Source: DASUTW01 sp035513995 (GTDB lineage Bacteria > Actinomycetota > UBA4738 > CALAEC01). Taken from it: 6,566 nt of DNA. Position numbers and translations under genes: made by a program. Shown piece by piece: positions 1 to 6,566 of the stretch (positions are counted from its first letter, which is position 1; each line of letters opens with the position of its first letter). A model generated the notes under the pieces. That model was given only the letters and a program-made list of their open reading frames with translations, was not told the origin of the DNA and made no database searches. The stretch covers positions 1 to 6,566 of the forward strand of contig DATKBL010000146.1 of the NCBI GenBank assembly GCA_035513995.1, written 5' to 3'.

Positions 1-329
1 GTCAGACCGTCATCCGAGACCTCCGGCAACGCCGTGGCCAGGTCCGGCTGGAGCTCGGTGCCGCCCTCCTCGGTGGACATCCCGTTGTAGGACATGAGCG
101 TCCTCAGCAGGCAGCACCTGTAGAACTCCCACGTCACCGAGTAGTACTCCTTCTGCGGATCGAAGGCCGAGATCACGTCCGACAGGAGGTTCAGCCGGAG
201 CGTCCCCCCCTTCTGGACCCCGTCCGCCTGATCGCCGTCGTCGGTGTCGCCCGTGTCGCCGCCGCCGCACGCTGCCGCGGCGAGGGCGATCACACCGGCG
301 AGGGCGATGAGCTTGAGGTGTTTCCTCAC
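1..329 (-). CDS. ABC transporter substrate-binding lipoprotein (family 5, peptide/oligomer type), N-terminal part only
   Basis: This gene is absent from simple ATG-based ORF calls because it starts with GTG and runs off the left edge; 109 codons are visible. The N-terminus is a lipoprotein signal: basic residues R2, K3, H4 and K6, a hydrophobic stretch at about 7-20, and Cys21 preceded by Ala-Ala-Ala, a slightly atypical lipobox with Ala rather than Leu at -3. A Gly/Asp/Thr-rich linker (about 22-40) follows, as in many secreted actinobacterial lipoproteins. The first mature segment (about 41-109) begins GGTLRL and continues with SAFDPQKEYY, LLRTLMSYNG, then ELQPDLATALPEVSDDGL. This is the usual opening of OppA/DppA-like binding proteins. 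It would be membrane-anchored outside the cell and deliver substrate to the permease encoded just upstream. The ligand (peptide, sugar or nickel) cannot be told from this part. The adjacent Cys72-Cys73 pair is unusual. Confidence 0.85.
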   Translation of the reverse strand, partial: MRKHLKLIALAGVIALAAAACGGGDTGDTDDGDQADGVQKGGTLRLNLLSDVISAFDPQKEYYSVTWEFYRCCLLRTLMSYNGMSTEEGGTELQPDLATALPEVSDDGL

Positions 330-333
330 ATCG

Positions 334-341
334 TCCCCCTC
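334..341 (-). promoter_or_regulatory. Shine-Dalgarno site of the substrate-binding protein, supporting the GTG start
   Basis: Read on the minus strand, GAGGGGGA lies 4 nt before the GTG at 329. The reading frame stays open back to the permease stop but contains no other ATG, GTG or TTG, so this site and the signal peptide together fix the start. An ATG overlapping the GTG by two bases is in another frame and is followed at once by TGA. Confidence 0.7.
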
Positions 342-398
342 TCTTGGTACCCGTTTCGGTCCGTTGCTCGAATCAGCGTGGCTCCTCCCTCCGTTCCG

Positions 399-1475
399 TC
401 ACCCGGCCACCGGGCTCTCGACCTCGGCGGCCTTCTGCGCGGCGATCTCTCGCTTCCGCGTCTTCCTCCTCAGGCTGGACATCCTCGGATCGAGGGAGTC
501 CCGCAACCCGTCCCCGACGAGGTTGAACGCGAGCGTCGTCAGGAACAGGAACATGCCCGGGAACAGCATCATCCACCATGCGAAGGTGAAGTTGGCCCCG
601 CCCTCGGCGAGCATCCGCCCCCACGATGGCGTCGTGGGCGGGACCCCCACGCCGAGGAAGGAGAGCGCCGCCTCGAACAGGATGTTGTTCGGGATGATCA
701 GCGTCGTGTAGACGATGATCGGGGCGACGACGTTCGGCAGCACCTCCCGGAAGATGATGCGTCGATCGTTCGAGCCCATCGCCCGGGCCGCCTCGACGAA
801 CTCTTTCTCCCGCAGTGAGAGCACCTGGCCCCGGACGATCCGCGCGATGTACGGCCAGCTGAACAGGCCGATGATGAGCGCGACCAGCTTCCATCCCGGT
901 TTGAGGAACCCGAAGAACCCTCCCATGCATCCCTCAGCGGTCCCGCAGGCTGACACCAGCCCGAGCGCGAGGAGCAGGACGGGCATCGCCAGCACGATGT
1001 CGATCAGTCGCGACACGACCGTGTCGACCTTCCCACGGTAGTAGCCGGCGAGAAGCCCTCCGGTCACGCCGATGATCAAGGAGATGAGGGTGGCCAGCAG
1101 CGCCACGGAGAGCGATGTCTGCGCGCCGTACAGCACCCGGACGAACATATCGCGACCCGCGGTGTCGGCCCCGAACCAGAAGTCCTTGTTCGGTCCGATC
1201 GGGAGGCCGAAGTCGTCGAGGGCTCCGGCCGGATACTCACGGGCGAAGGTCTGGTTGGGGCCGTGCCCCACGATGCTCGAGAAGAGCGGCGCGGCGAGCG
1301 CCAGTGCGGTGATGATCGCGATGATGACGAGGCCCGCAGTCGCCAGCCGATCCTGGCGGAAGCGGCGCCAGAACAGCTCCGACGGGCTCCGTCCGACGAT
1401 CTGCTGGGCGGGTCCGCCTCCCGGTCCCGGGCCGAGACCTGAATCGTCGATGGGTTCGGTCGCGACCTGCGACAC
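399..1475 (-). CDS. ABC transporter permease, DppC/OppC type
   Basis: Inner-membrane subunit of a peptide- or oligomer-type ABC importer; 358 aa from the GTG chosen here. A Gly/Pro-rich N-terminus (about 10-25) leads to SPSELFWRRFRQDRLA, typical of the OppC N-terminal domain, and TM1 (about 45-65). The family motif FGADTAGRD is at about 101-109. Hydrophobic segments follow at about 122-145, 157-176, 197-214, 250-275 and 297-320. The EAA loop, which docks the ATPase, is clear at about 228-248 (EAARAMGSNDRRIIFREVLPN pattern). The C-terminus ends in the usual GDGLRDSLDPR plus a basic tail. An unusual Cys177-x5-Cys183 pair sits in the loop after TM3. The start was chosen for its strong Shine-Dalgarno site; an in-frame ATG at 1526 would add 17 residues and has only a poor one. 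The binding protein follows after 69 bases. The partner B-type permease and the ATPases are not visible. Confidence 0.92.
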   Translation of the reverse strand: MSQVATEPIDDSGLGPGPGGGPAQQIVGRSPSELFWRRFRQDRLATAGLVIIAIITALALAAPLFSSIVGHGPNQTFAREYPAGALDDFGLPIGPNKDFWFGADTAGRDMFVRVLYGAQTSLSVALLATLISLIIGVTGGLLAGYYRGKVDTVVSRLIDIVLAMPVLLLALGLVSACGTAEGCMGGFFGFLKPGWKLVALIIGLFSWPYIARIVRGQVLSLREKEFVEAARAMGSNDRRIIFREVLPNVVAPIIVYTTLIIPNNILFEAALSFLGVGVPPTTPSWGRMLAEGGANFTFAWWMMLFPGMFLFLTTLAFNLVGDGLRDSLDPRMSSLRRKTRKREIAAQKAAEVESPVAG

Positions 1476-1478
1476 ACG

Positions 1479-1488
1479 CCCCCCTTCC
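1479..1488 (-). promoter_or_regulatory. Shine-Dalgarno site of the permease gene, favouring the GTG start at 1475
   Basis: The minus strand reads GGAAGGGGGG followed by CGT and the GTG codon. This is a purine-rich match to the 16S 3' end at suitable distance. No comparable site precedes the in-frame ATG at 1526. Confidence 0.55.
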
Positions 1489-1503
1489 AGAACAACCTGC
1501 CGG

Positions 1504-1532
1504 ATACTACCCGGCCGCGGCCCCATGAGCAA
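1504..1532 (-). promoter_or_regulatory. Candidate sigma-70-type promoter for the transporter genes
   Basis: On the minus strand TTGCTC (1527-1532) and TAGTAT (1504-1509) are separated by exactly 17 bases. They match the -35 and -10 consensus at 3 of 6 and 4 of 6 positions. The site lies in the 134-base spacer between apgM and the permease, and transcription would begin about 20-25 nt before the permease GTG. Weak matches in a GC-rich genome are common, so this is a position-supported guess. The rest of the spacer holds only a 5-bp GC stem (1537-1551) and no recognisable gene. Confidence 0.3.
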
Positions 1533-1609
1533 AGGTCCGGGCCGAACCCGGGCAGGGTCCTCCTCAAGCAGGGTATACGCCTCGGGGGCGATCGGGAGAT
1601 TGAGCCGGA

Positions 1610-2869
1610 TCAGAGGAGCCCGACGAGGGTGGGGACGATCCGCGTCCCCGGGATCGTGCCGATGGCCCCGTCGGCCGCCGCCCGCTCCCCGAAGGAGGTG
1701 GTGCCGTCCGGGTCCACCCCCCCGCCGGCGACCAGCAGCGGGACGGGGTCGGCGGTGTGGGCCTTCCGCGCGCACGAGGTCGCGTGGTCGGCGGTGACCG
1801 CTACGATCGAGCGGGCCGGGTCGATGCCCGGCAGGAGCGTGCCGAAGAACGACGCGTCGATCGTCTCGATCACGTCCCGCTTGTCCTCCGCCCGCCCGTC
1901 GTGCGCCGGGACGTCGGGCCCCTTGATGTGGATGTACAGGGCGTCGTACCCGTCGATCGCCTCCAGCGCCAGCTCACCCCACGCGGCGTAGCGAGCGGCG
2001 GGATCCTCCGGCGTGGGCGTGGGCACCTCGCCCATCCCCAGGACGATGGCGATCCCTCGCTCGACCGGCATCTCCACGAAGCACCCCCACGAGGGGCCGA
2101 AGCGCTCCTTGATCGGGACGAGCCGCGGGATGTGATCCCCGGCGTCCCGGGTCAGGATCAGGTTCGCTGGAAGGCGCCCCTCGGCTCGCCGCCGTGCGTT
2201 CACCTCCGACGCCTCCAGGACCGCGGCGGCCCGTTCGACGTAGGCGTTGGTGAGCTCCGCGCCGCGGCGGGCCTCCTCGGTATCCTCGAGCGGCTCGGCG
2301 GGCAGCGGCCGGTCTCCGAACGTCTCCAGCGCCACGCCGAGCGGGCCGAGCTTCGCGTACGCGGGGTCGGTGTTCGAGACCTCGGCGGAGAGCCGTCCCT
2401 CGTGCGTCCGGATCACCAACGCCCCCCGGTGCTCGACCGTAGCGCGAAGCTCCGCCGAGGCGCCCGGCAGCTCGACCTCCCGGTTCACCTCCCCGGCCAA
2501 CGCCCGCGCGTCCTGGGACGGCAGGTCGCGTCCCACCCGGCGGTCGACGATGCGTCCGTCCTCGGCGGTGGCGAAGTTGACCCGGTGGGCCAGGTCGCCG
2601 TCCTCGAAGTCCATCCCCGACCCGATCGCCTCCAGCACACCGCGTCCCGGATGCTCCTCGCGAGGGTCGTAGCCGAGGATGGCGAACACGGCGATGTCGG
2701 ACTCCGGGGCGATGTCGGGGCCGACCGTGTGGACGAGGCCCTGTCGTCCCCGCGCGGCGAGGCCGTCCAGCATCGGCGTGGCCGCGGCCTCCAGGGGCGT
2801 CCGGTCGCCGAGCTCGGGCAGGATGTCATCTCCGACTCCGTCGAGGCAGACGTAGAAGAGCTTCCGCAT
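1610..2869 (-). CDS. apgM: 2,3-bisphosphoglycerate-independent phosphoglycerate mutase, archaeal type
   Basis: Interconverts 3- and 2-phosphoglycerate in the cytosol through a phosphoserine intermediate, without 2,3-bisphosphoglycerate. It belongs to the alkaline phosphatase superfamily; 419 aa fits the archaeal-type family (about 400) and is shorter than GpmI (about 510). All expected metal and catalytic positions can be read: Asp10 (LDGVGD), nucleophile Ser57 (PESDIA), Asp319 and His323 (KGPDVPAHDG), Asp361-His362 (ADHAT) and His371 (KAHTADPVP). The LPAN...TRDAG segment (about 233-244) corresponds to the family's substrate-binding ANxxxxRGAG region. Departures from the textbook archaeal motifs are PESD for PGSD, GPDVPAHDG for ATDEAGHDG and RDAG for RGAG, which suggests a divergent bacterial branch. 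The ATG is 2 nt past the tpiA stop with no good Shine-Dalgarno site, so translation is probably coupled to tpiA. The position at the end of gap-pgk-tpiA supports a glycolytic role. A related phosphonopyruvate- or phosphopentomutase-like specificity is less likely. Confidence 0.9.
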   Translation of the reverse strand: MRKLFYVCLDGVGDDILPELGDRTPLEAAATPMLDGLAARGRQGLVHTVGPDIAPESDIAVFAILGYDPREEHPGRGVLEAIGSGMDFEDGDLAHRVNFATAEDGRIVDRRVGRDLPSQDARALAGEVNREVELPGASAELRATVEHRGALVIRTHEGRLSAEVSNTDPAYAKLGPLGVALETFGDRPLPAEPLEDTEEARRGAELTNAYVERAAAVLEASEVNARRRAEGRLPANLILTRDAGDHIPRLVPIKERFGPSWGCFVEMPVERGIAIVLGMGEVPTPTPEDPAARYAAWGELALEAIDGYDALYIHIKGPDVPAHDGRAEDKRDVIETIDASFFGTLLPGIDPARSIVAVTADHATSCARKAHTADPVPLLVAGGGVDPDGTTSFGERAAADGAIGTIPGTRIVPTLVGLL

Positions 2870-2871
2870 GG

Positions 2872-3642
2872 CTACCGGTACTTGACGATCAGGGCGAACT
2901 CCTCGGGGTCGAGGCTCGCGCCCCCCACGAGGGCGCCGTCGATCTCGGGGTGCGCCATGAACTCCCGGATGTTCCCCGCTTTCACGCTCCCCCCGTACTG
3001 CACGCGAACCGCACCGGCGACGTCGTCCGAGAACATCGACCCGAGCGTGGCGCGGATGGAGGCGATCACATCGCCGGCGTCCTGAGGGGTGGCGGCGCGG
3101 CCCGTCCCGATGGCCCAGATCGGCTCGTAGGCCAGCACGAGGTCGCCGGCTCGGTCGGCGGAGACCTTGGAGAGCCCCTCTCGCACCTGGCGTGTGACCT
3201 TGTCCTCGGTCCTCCCGGCGTCACGCTCCTCCAGCGTCTCCCCCACGCACACGATCGGGACCATGCCGGCCGCGACCACCGACCGGGCCTTCCGGGCCAC
3301 GGTCGCGTCGGTCTCGCCGAAGTGCTCACGGCGCTCGGAATGTCCCACCACGACGTAGGCGCAGTCGAGCGCGGCGAGCATCGGGGGCGACACCTCTCCG
3401 GTGAAGGCGCCCTTCTCCTCCCAGTGGACGTCCTGGGCGCCGAGGGCGAAGGTCAGCCGGTCGCTCTGGATCAGGGTCTGCACGCTCCTGAGCGCGGTGA
3501 AGGGGGGGCAGACCACGACCTCTACGTGCTCGGCGTCGTCCGCGTCGAGGAGGTACGAGAGCTTCTGGACGGTCTCGATCGCCTCGAGGTGCGTCTTGTG
3601 CATCTTCCAGTTCGCCGCGATGATCGGGCGTCGCTCAGCCAT
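2872..3642 (-). CDS. tpiA: Triosephosphate isomerase
   Basis: Interconverts dihydroxyacetone phosphate and glyceraldehyde-3-phosphate in glycolysis and gluconeogenesis; a cytosolic TIM barrel, normally dimeric. The 256 aa match the family's usual length. Catalytic residues are all present: Asn11 and Lys13 in AANWKMHKT, the electrophile His101 in VVGHSERR, and the base Glu173 in YEPIWAIGTG, which also begins the flexible loop. Phosphate-binding motifs VQYGGSVKAGN and GALVGGASLDPEEF are intact near the C-terminus. The ATG overlaps the last 8 nt of pgk, and the stop is 2 nt before apgM, so it is an internal gene of the glycolytic operon. It carries its own strong Shine-Dalgarno site inside pgk. 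Nothing in it is broken or unusual. Confidence 0.98.
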   Translation of the reverse strand: MAERRPIIAANWKMHKTHLEAIETVQKLSYLLDADDAEHVEVVVCPPFTALRSVQTLIQSDRLTFALGAQDVHWEEKGAFTGEVSPPMLAALDCAYVVVGHSERREHFGETDATVARKARSVVAAGMVPIVCVGETLEERDAGRTEDKVTRQVREGLSKVSADRAGDLVLAYEPIWAIGTGRAATPQDAGDVIASIRATLGSMFSDDVAGAVRVQYGGSVKAGNIREFMAHPEIDGALVGGASLDPEEFALIVKYR

Positions 3643-4831
3643 CGGTCTCCTCCATGAGGGGCGCCACGCCGGGGAGGTCCCGCCCCTCCAGGAACTCCAG
3701 GGACGCCCCCCCGCCGGTCGACAGGTGGTCGACGTCGTCCTCGAAGCCGAGGCGGCGGATCGCCGCGATGCTGTCCCCGCCCCCGACCACCGAGAAGGCG
3801 TTCGTCCCCGCGACGGCCTGGGCCACCCCCCTGGTCCCCAGCGAGAACGGTTCCAGCTCCACGACCCCCATCGGGCCGTTCCAGAAGATCGTCCGCGCGT
3901 CGGCGATCACGCGGGCGAACTCCTCCACGGAGCGGGGGCCGATGTCGAGCCCGCGGAGATCGCCGGGGATCTCCCCCGCCCTCACCGTCTGCGTCCGCGC
4001 GTCCTGGGAGGCCTCGGGCGCGGCGACCACGTCCTCGGGCAGCACGATCAGCACGTCCCGGCGCGACGCCTCCTCGAGGGTGGCGCGGACCTCCTCGACC
4101 CGGTCGGGCTCGACGAGCGAACCCCCCACCTCGCCCCCCTGGGCGAGGATGAACGTGAAAGCCATCGCCCCGCCGATCAACAGGGCGTCCACGCGGTCGA
4201 GCAGCGAGCGGACCACGCCCAGCTTGTCGGAGACCTTGGCCCCGCCGAGGATGGCCACGAACGGCTCGTCGGGACCCTCCAGGAGCCGCGAGAGGACCTC
4301 CACCTCGCGGGCCATCAGCAGCCCCGCCGCGGCGGGGAGGTGCTCGGCGACGCCGACGACCGAGGCGTGCGCCCGATGGGCCGCGCCGAAGGCGTCGTTC
4401 ACGTACGCGTCCGTGAGCGAGGCCAGCGCGCCGGCGAAGCTGGGGTCGTTCGCCTCCTCGCCGGGGTCGAAGCGCAGGTTCTCGAGCAGGAGCAGCTCGC
4501 CGGGCCCGAGCGAGCCGGCGGCCCCCCCGGCCTCCGGCCCCACGACCTCGTCGACCTTGGAGACCTCGACGCCCGACAGGTCGGCCAGGCGCTTCGCCAC
4601 GGGGTCCATCCGCAGGTCGTCACGTGGCTCGCCGCCGGGTCGTCCCAGATGGCTGGCGAGCACCAGCGCCGCGCCCCGGCCGCGGAGCTCCTCGATCGTC
4701 GGCAGGGTGGCCCGGATCCGGAGGTCGTCGACGACCTCCCCGTCCCGGAGCGGGACGTTGAAGTCGGCCCGGACGAAGACCCGGCGCCCGGACAGGTCGC
4801 CGAGGTCGTCGATCCCGCGGAGCCTCCCCAC
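3635..4831 (-). CDS. pgk: Phosphoglycerate kinase
   Basis: Transfers the acyl phosphate of 1,3-bisphosphoglycerate to ADP, giving ATP and 3-phosphoglycerate. At 398 aa it has the standard bacterial length. The N-terminal substrate domain shows VRADFNVPL with Asp23 and Asn25, the conserved Arg38, the HLGRP motif (about 61-65), LLLENLRFDPGEE and YVNDAFGAAHRAHAS. The C-terminal nucleotide domain shows AILGGAKVSDKLGV, IGGAMAFTF, WNGPMGVVE, VVGGGDSIAAI and the glycine-rich LSTGGGASLEFLEG phosphate loop. The frame is open far upstream through gap, so the start must be inferred. The GTG at 4831 lies 2 nt after the gap stop and gives the expected spacing to the DFNVPL motif. No good Shine-Dalgarno site is seen, consistent with coupling to gap. 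The 3' end overlaps tpiA by 8 nt. Confidence 0.97.
   Translation of the reverse strand: MGRLRGIDDLGDLSGRRVFVRADFNVPLRDGEVVDDLRIRATLPTIEELRGRGAALVLASHLGRPGGEPRDDLRMDPVAKRLADLSGVEVSKVDEVVGPEAGGAAGSLGPGELLLLENLRFDPGEEANDPSFAGALASLTDAYVNDAFGAAHRAHASVVGVAEHLPAAAGLLMAREVEVLSRLLEGPDEPFVAILGGAKVSDKLGVVRSLLDRVDALLIGGAMAFTFILAQGGEVGGSLVEPDRVEEVRATLEEASRRDVLIVLPEDVVAAPEASQDARTQTVRAGEIPGDLRGLDIGPRSVEEFARVIADARTIFWNGPMGVVELEPFSLGTRGVAQAVAGTNAFSVVGGGDSIAAIRRLGFEDDVDHLSTGGGASLEFLEGRDLPGVAPLMEETDG
3647..3653 (-). promoter_or_regulatory. Shine-Dalgarno site of tpiA inside the pgk 3' end
   Basis: The minus strand reads GGAGGAG followed by ACCG and the tpiA ATG. It is the best ribosome binding site among the internal genes of the operon; pgk and apgM have no clear one and look coupled to the gene before them. 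Confidence 0.7.
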
Positions 4832-4833
4832 CG

Positions 4834-5841
<1,008 letters not shown>

Positions 5842-5849
5842 GTGTGTCG

Positions 5850-5856
5850 CCCTCCT
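5850..5856 (-). promoter_or_regulatory. Shine-Dalgarno site of gap
   Basis: AGGAGGG on the minus strand lies 9 nt before the gap ATG. It is a near-perfect anti-16S match, fitting a highly expressed first gene of an operon. Confidence 0.75.
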
Positions 5857-5899
5857 GTCGCGTGCGTTGAGTGGTCGCGTCCCATCCTAGTACCCGCGG

Positions 5900-5920
5900 G
5901 CCTCGCACCAGAAGCGAGGC
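5900..5920 (-). terminator. Perfect hairpin directly after rapZ (terminator-like, without a U tract)
   Basis: On the minus strand GCCTCGC, a 7-nt loop TTCTGGT, and GCGAGGC begin at the base right after the rapZ TGA. The 7-bp stem is perfect and has six G-C pairs. The following bases are GC-rich with no run of T, so this is not a classical intrinsic terminator. It may stabilise the rapZ 3' end, slow RNA polymerase, or serve as a U-less terminator of the kind proposed for Actinobacteria. It also sits at the likely promoter region of gap. Confidence 0.4.
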
Positions 5921-6566
5921 TCACTCGCGCTCGAGGTCGCGGTGCTCGAGCGCCACGCGGCGCCCCTGCTCCTCCAGATGGCTCGCGATCTCCTCGGCCA
6001 CGACGACCGAGCGGTGTCGCCCGCCAGTGCACCCGATCGCGATCGTCAGGTACGACTTCCCCTCGGCCACGTAGCCCGGGAGCACGAAGTCGAGGAGCGA
6101 CCGGAGCCGCTTCATGAACTCCCCGTACGCGTGCTGGCTGATCACGTATGACCGGACCGGCTCCTCGGTGCCCGGCAGGGGCCGGAGCTCCTCGATCCAG
6201 TGAGGGTTGGGGAGGAACCGGCAGTCGAGCACGAGGTCGGCGTCACGGGGGATCCCGTGCTTGTAGCCGAAGGAGACCACCGCGACCTGGAGCCCGTCCT
6301 CGGGGAGCCGGGCGGCGAACGTCTCCCGGATCCGCTCGCGCAGCCCGTTCGGCGTGAGCGAGGTGGTGTCGATGATGAGGTCGGCCTCCTCGCGCAGCGA
6401 CTCCATCAGGAGGCGCTCCTTCCGGATGCCCTCGACCATGCGGTCGGCCGGGGCCAGGGGGTGGCGGCGGCGGGTGGCGCCGAACCGCATCACGATCGTC
6501 TCGTCATCGGCCTCGAGGTAGAGGATCCGGGCGGGGGTCCCGGCCCCGCGCAGCTCCTCCAGCCCC
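5921..6566 (-). CDS. rapZ: RNase adapter protein RapZ (YvcJ family), C-terminal part; N-terminus beyond the window
   Basis: Nucleotide-binding adapter of the P-loop ATPase family. In enterobacteria RapZ steers RNase E to the GlmZ small RNA and so controls amino-sugar synthesis; in Gram-positive bacteria it is a GTP/ATP-hydrolysing protein of less certain role. About 214 of the usual 285-290 residues are visible. The Walker A region lies beyond the right edge. The visible part opens with GLEELRGAGTPARILYLEADDETIV, the Walker B neighbourhood, followed by TRRRHPLA. The C-terminal domain is complete: VSFGYKHGIP, ADLVLDCRFLPNPHW, YVISQHAYGEF, the GCTGGRHRSV loop, and the ending HRDLERE. The coding frame continues upstream of an internal ATG at 6493 to the edge, so that ATG is not the true start. 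In many Actinobacteria yvcK and whiA follow rapZ; here gap follows directly. Confidence 0.95.
   Translation of the reverse strand, partial: GLEELRGAGTPARILYLEADDETIVMRFGATRRRHPLAPADRMVEGIRKERLLMESLREEADLIIDTTSLTPNGLRERIRETFAARLPEDGLQVAVVSFGYKHGIPRDADLVLDCRFLPNPHWIEELRPLPGTEEPVRSYVISQHAYGEFMKRLRSLLDFVLPGYVAEGKSYLTIAIGCTGGRHRSVVVAEEIASHLEEQGRRVALEHRDLERE

Noticed and set aside
1537..1551. GC hairpin (CCGGG, 5-nt loop, CCCGG) followed by a short TTT, considered as a terminator of the glycolytic operon
   Set aside because: The stem is only 5 bp and the T run only three bases; such stems arise often by chance at this GC content.
1757..3085. 442-codon plus-strand open frame opposite apgM
   Set aside because: No recognisable domain; composition is that of a GC-rich shadow of apgM, whose catalytic motifs are intact.
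3502..3508. Homopolymer run of seven G (and similar runs at 204-210), considered as phase-variation or frameshift sites
   Set aside because: The frames are intact across these runs and they encode conserved or plausible residues (Cys-Pro-Pro-Phe in tpiA, Lys-Gly-Gly in the binding protein); such runs are expected at this GC content.
5884..5912. Possible gap promoter with TAGGAT as -10
   Set aside because: No 6-base stretch at 16-18 bases upstream resembles a -35 element, and the region overlaps the hairpin; kept only as a remark under gap.

Overview
The window is a compact stretch of a very GC-rich bacterial chromosome, with every gene on the minus strand. Codons strongly favour G or C at the third position. 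The gene order (rapZ next to gap-pgk-tpiA) and the style of the peptide-transporter proteins point to Actinomycetota, probably a deep-branching or uncultivated lineage. The phylum is an inference from gene order and protein style; no marker in the window fixes it.

In the direction of transcription (right to left) the layout is as follows. (1) The 3' part of rapZ, the nucleotide-binding RNase adapter, is cut by the right edge. (2) A short spacer of about 80 bases opens with a perfect 7-bp inverted repeat directly after the rapZ stop. (3) A glycolytic operon gap-pgk-tpiA-apgM follows. Its junctions are 2 nt apart, an 8-nt overlap, and 2 nt apart, so the genes are almost certainly co-transcribed and translationally coupled. 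(4) A spacer of 134 bases holds a candidate promoter. (5) Then come an ABC permease of the DppC/OppC type and the start of its substrate-binding lipoprotein (family 5), which is cut by the left edge.

The four glycolytic enzymes form a continuous pathway segment. TpiA interconverts DHAP and glyceraldehyde-3-phosphate, Gap makes 1,3-bisphosphoglycerate, Pgk yields ATP and 3-phosphoglycerate, and ApgM isomerises this to 2-phosphoglycerate. All key catalytic residues can be read in each of them. The mutase is the archaeal-type, cofactor-independent enzyme, in the place where secG often follows tpiA. The transporter pair is probably a separate unit for peptide or other oligomer uptake; its partner permease and ATPases are not in the window.

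I see no mobile element, CRISPR array, RNA gene, phage gene or obviously new system. The points worth a second look concern locus organisation: yvcK and whiA are missing between rapZ and gap, apgM is built into the operon, and there is a hairpin between rapZ and gap. There is also start-site and promoter architecture at the operon/transporter boundary.
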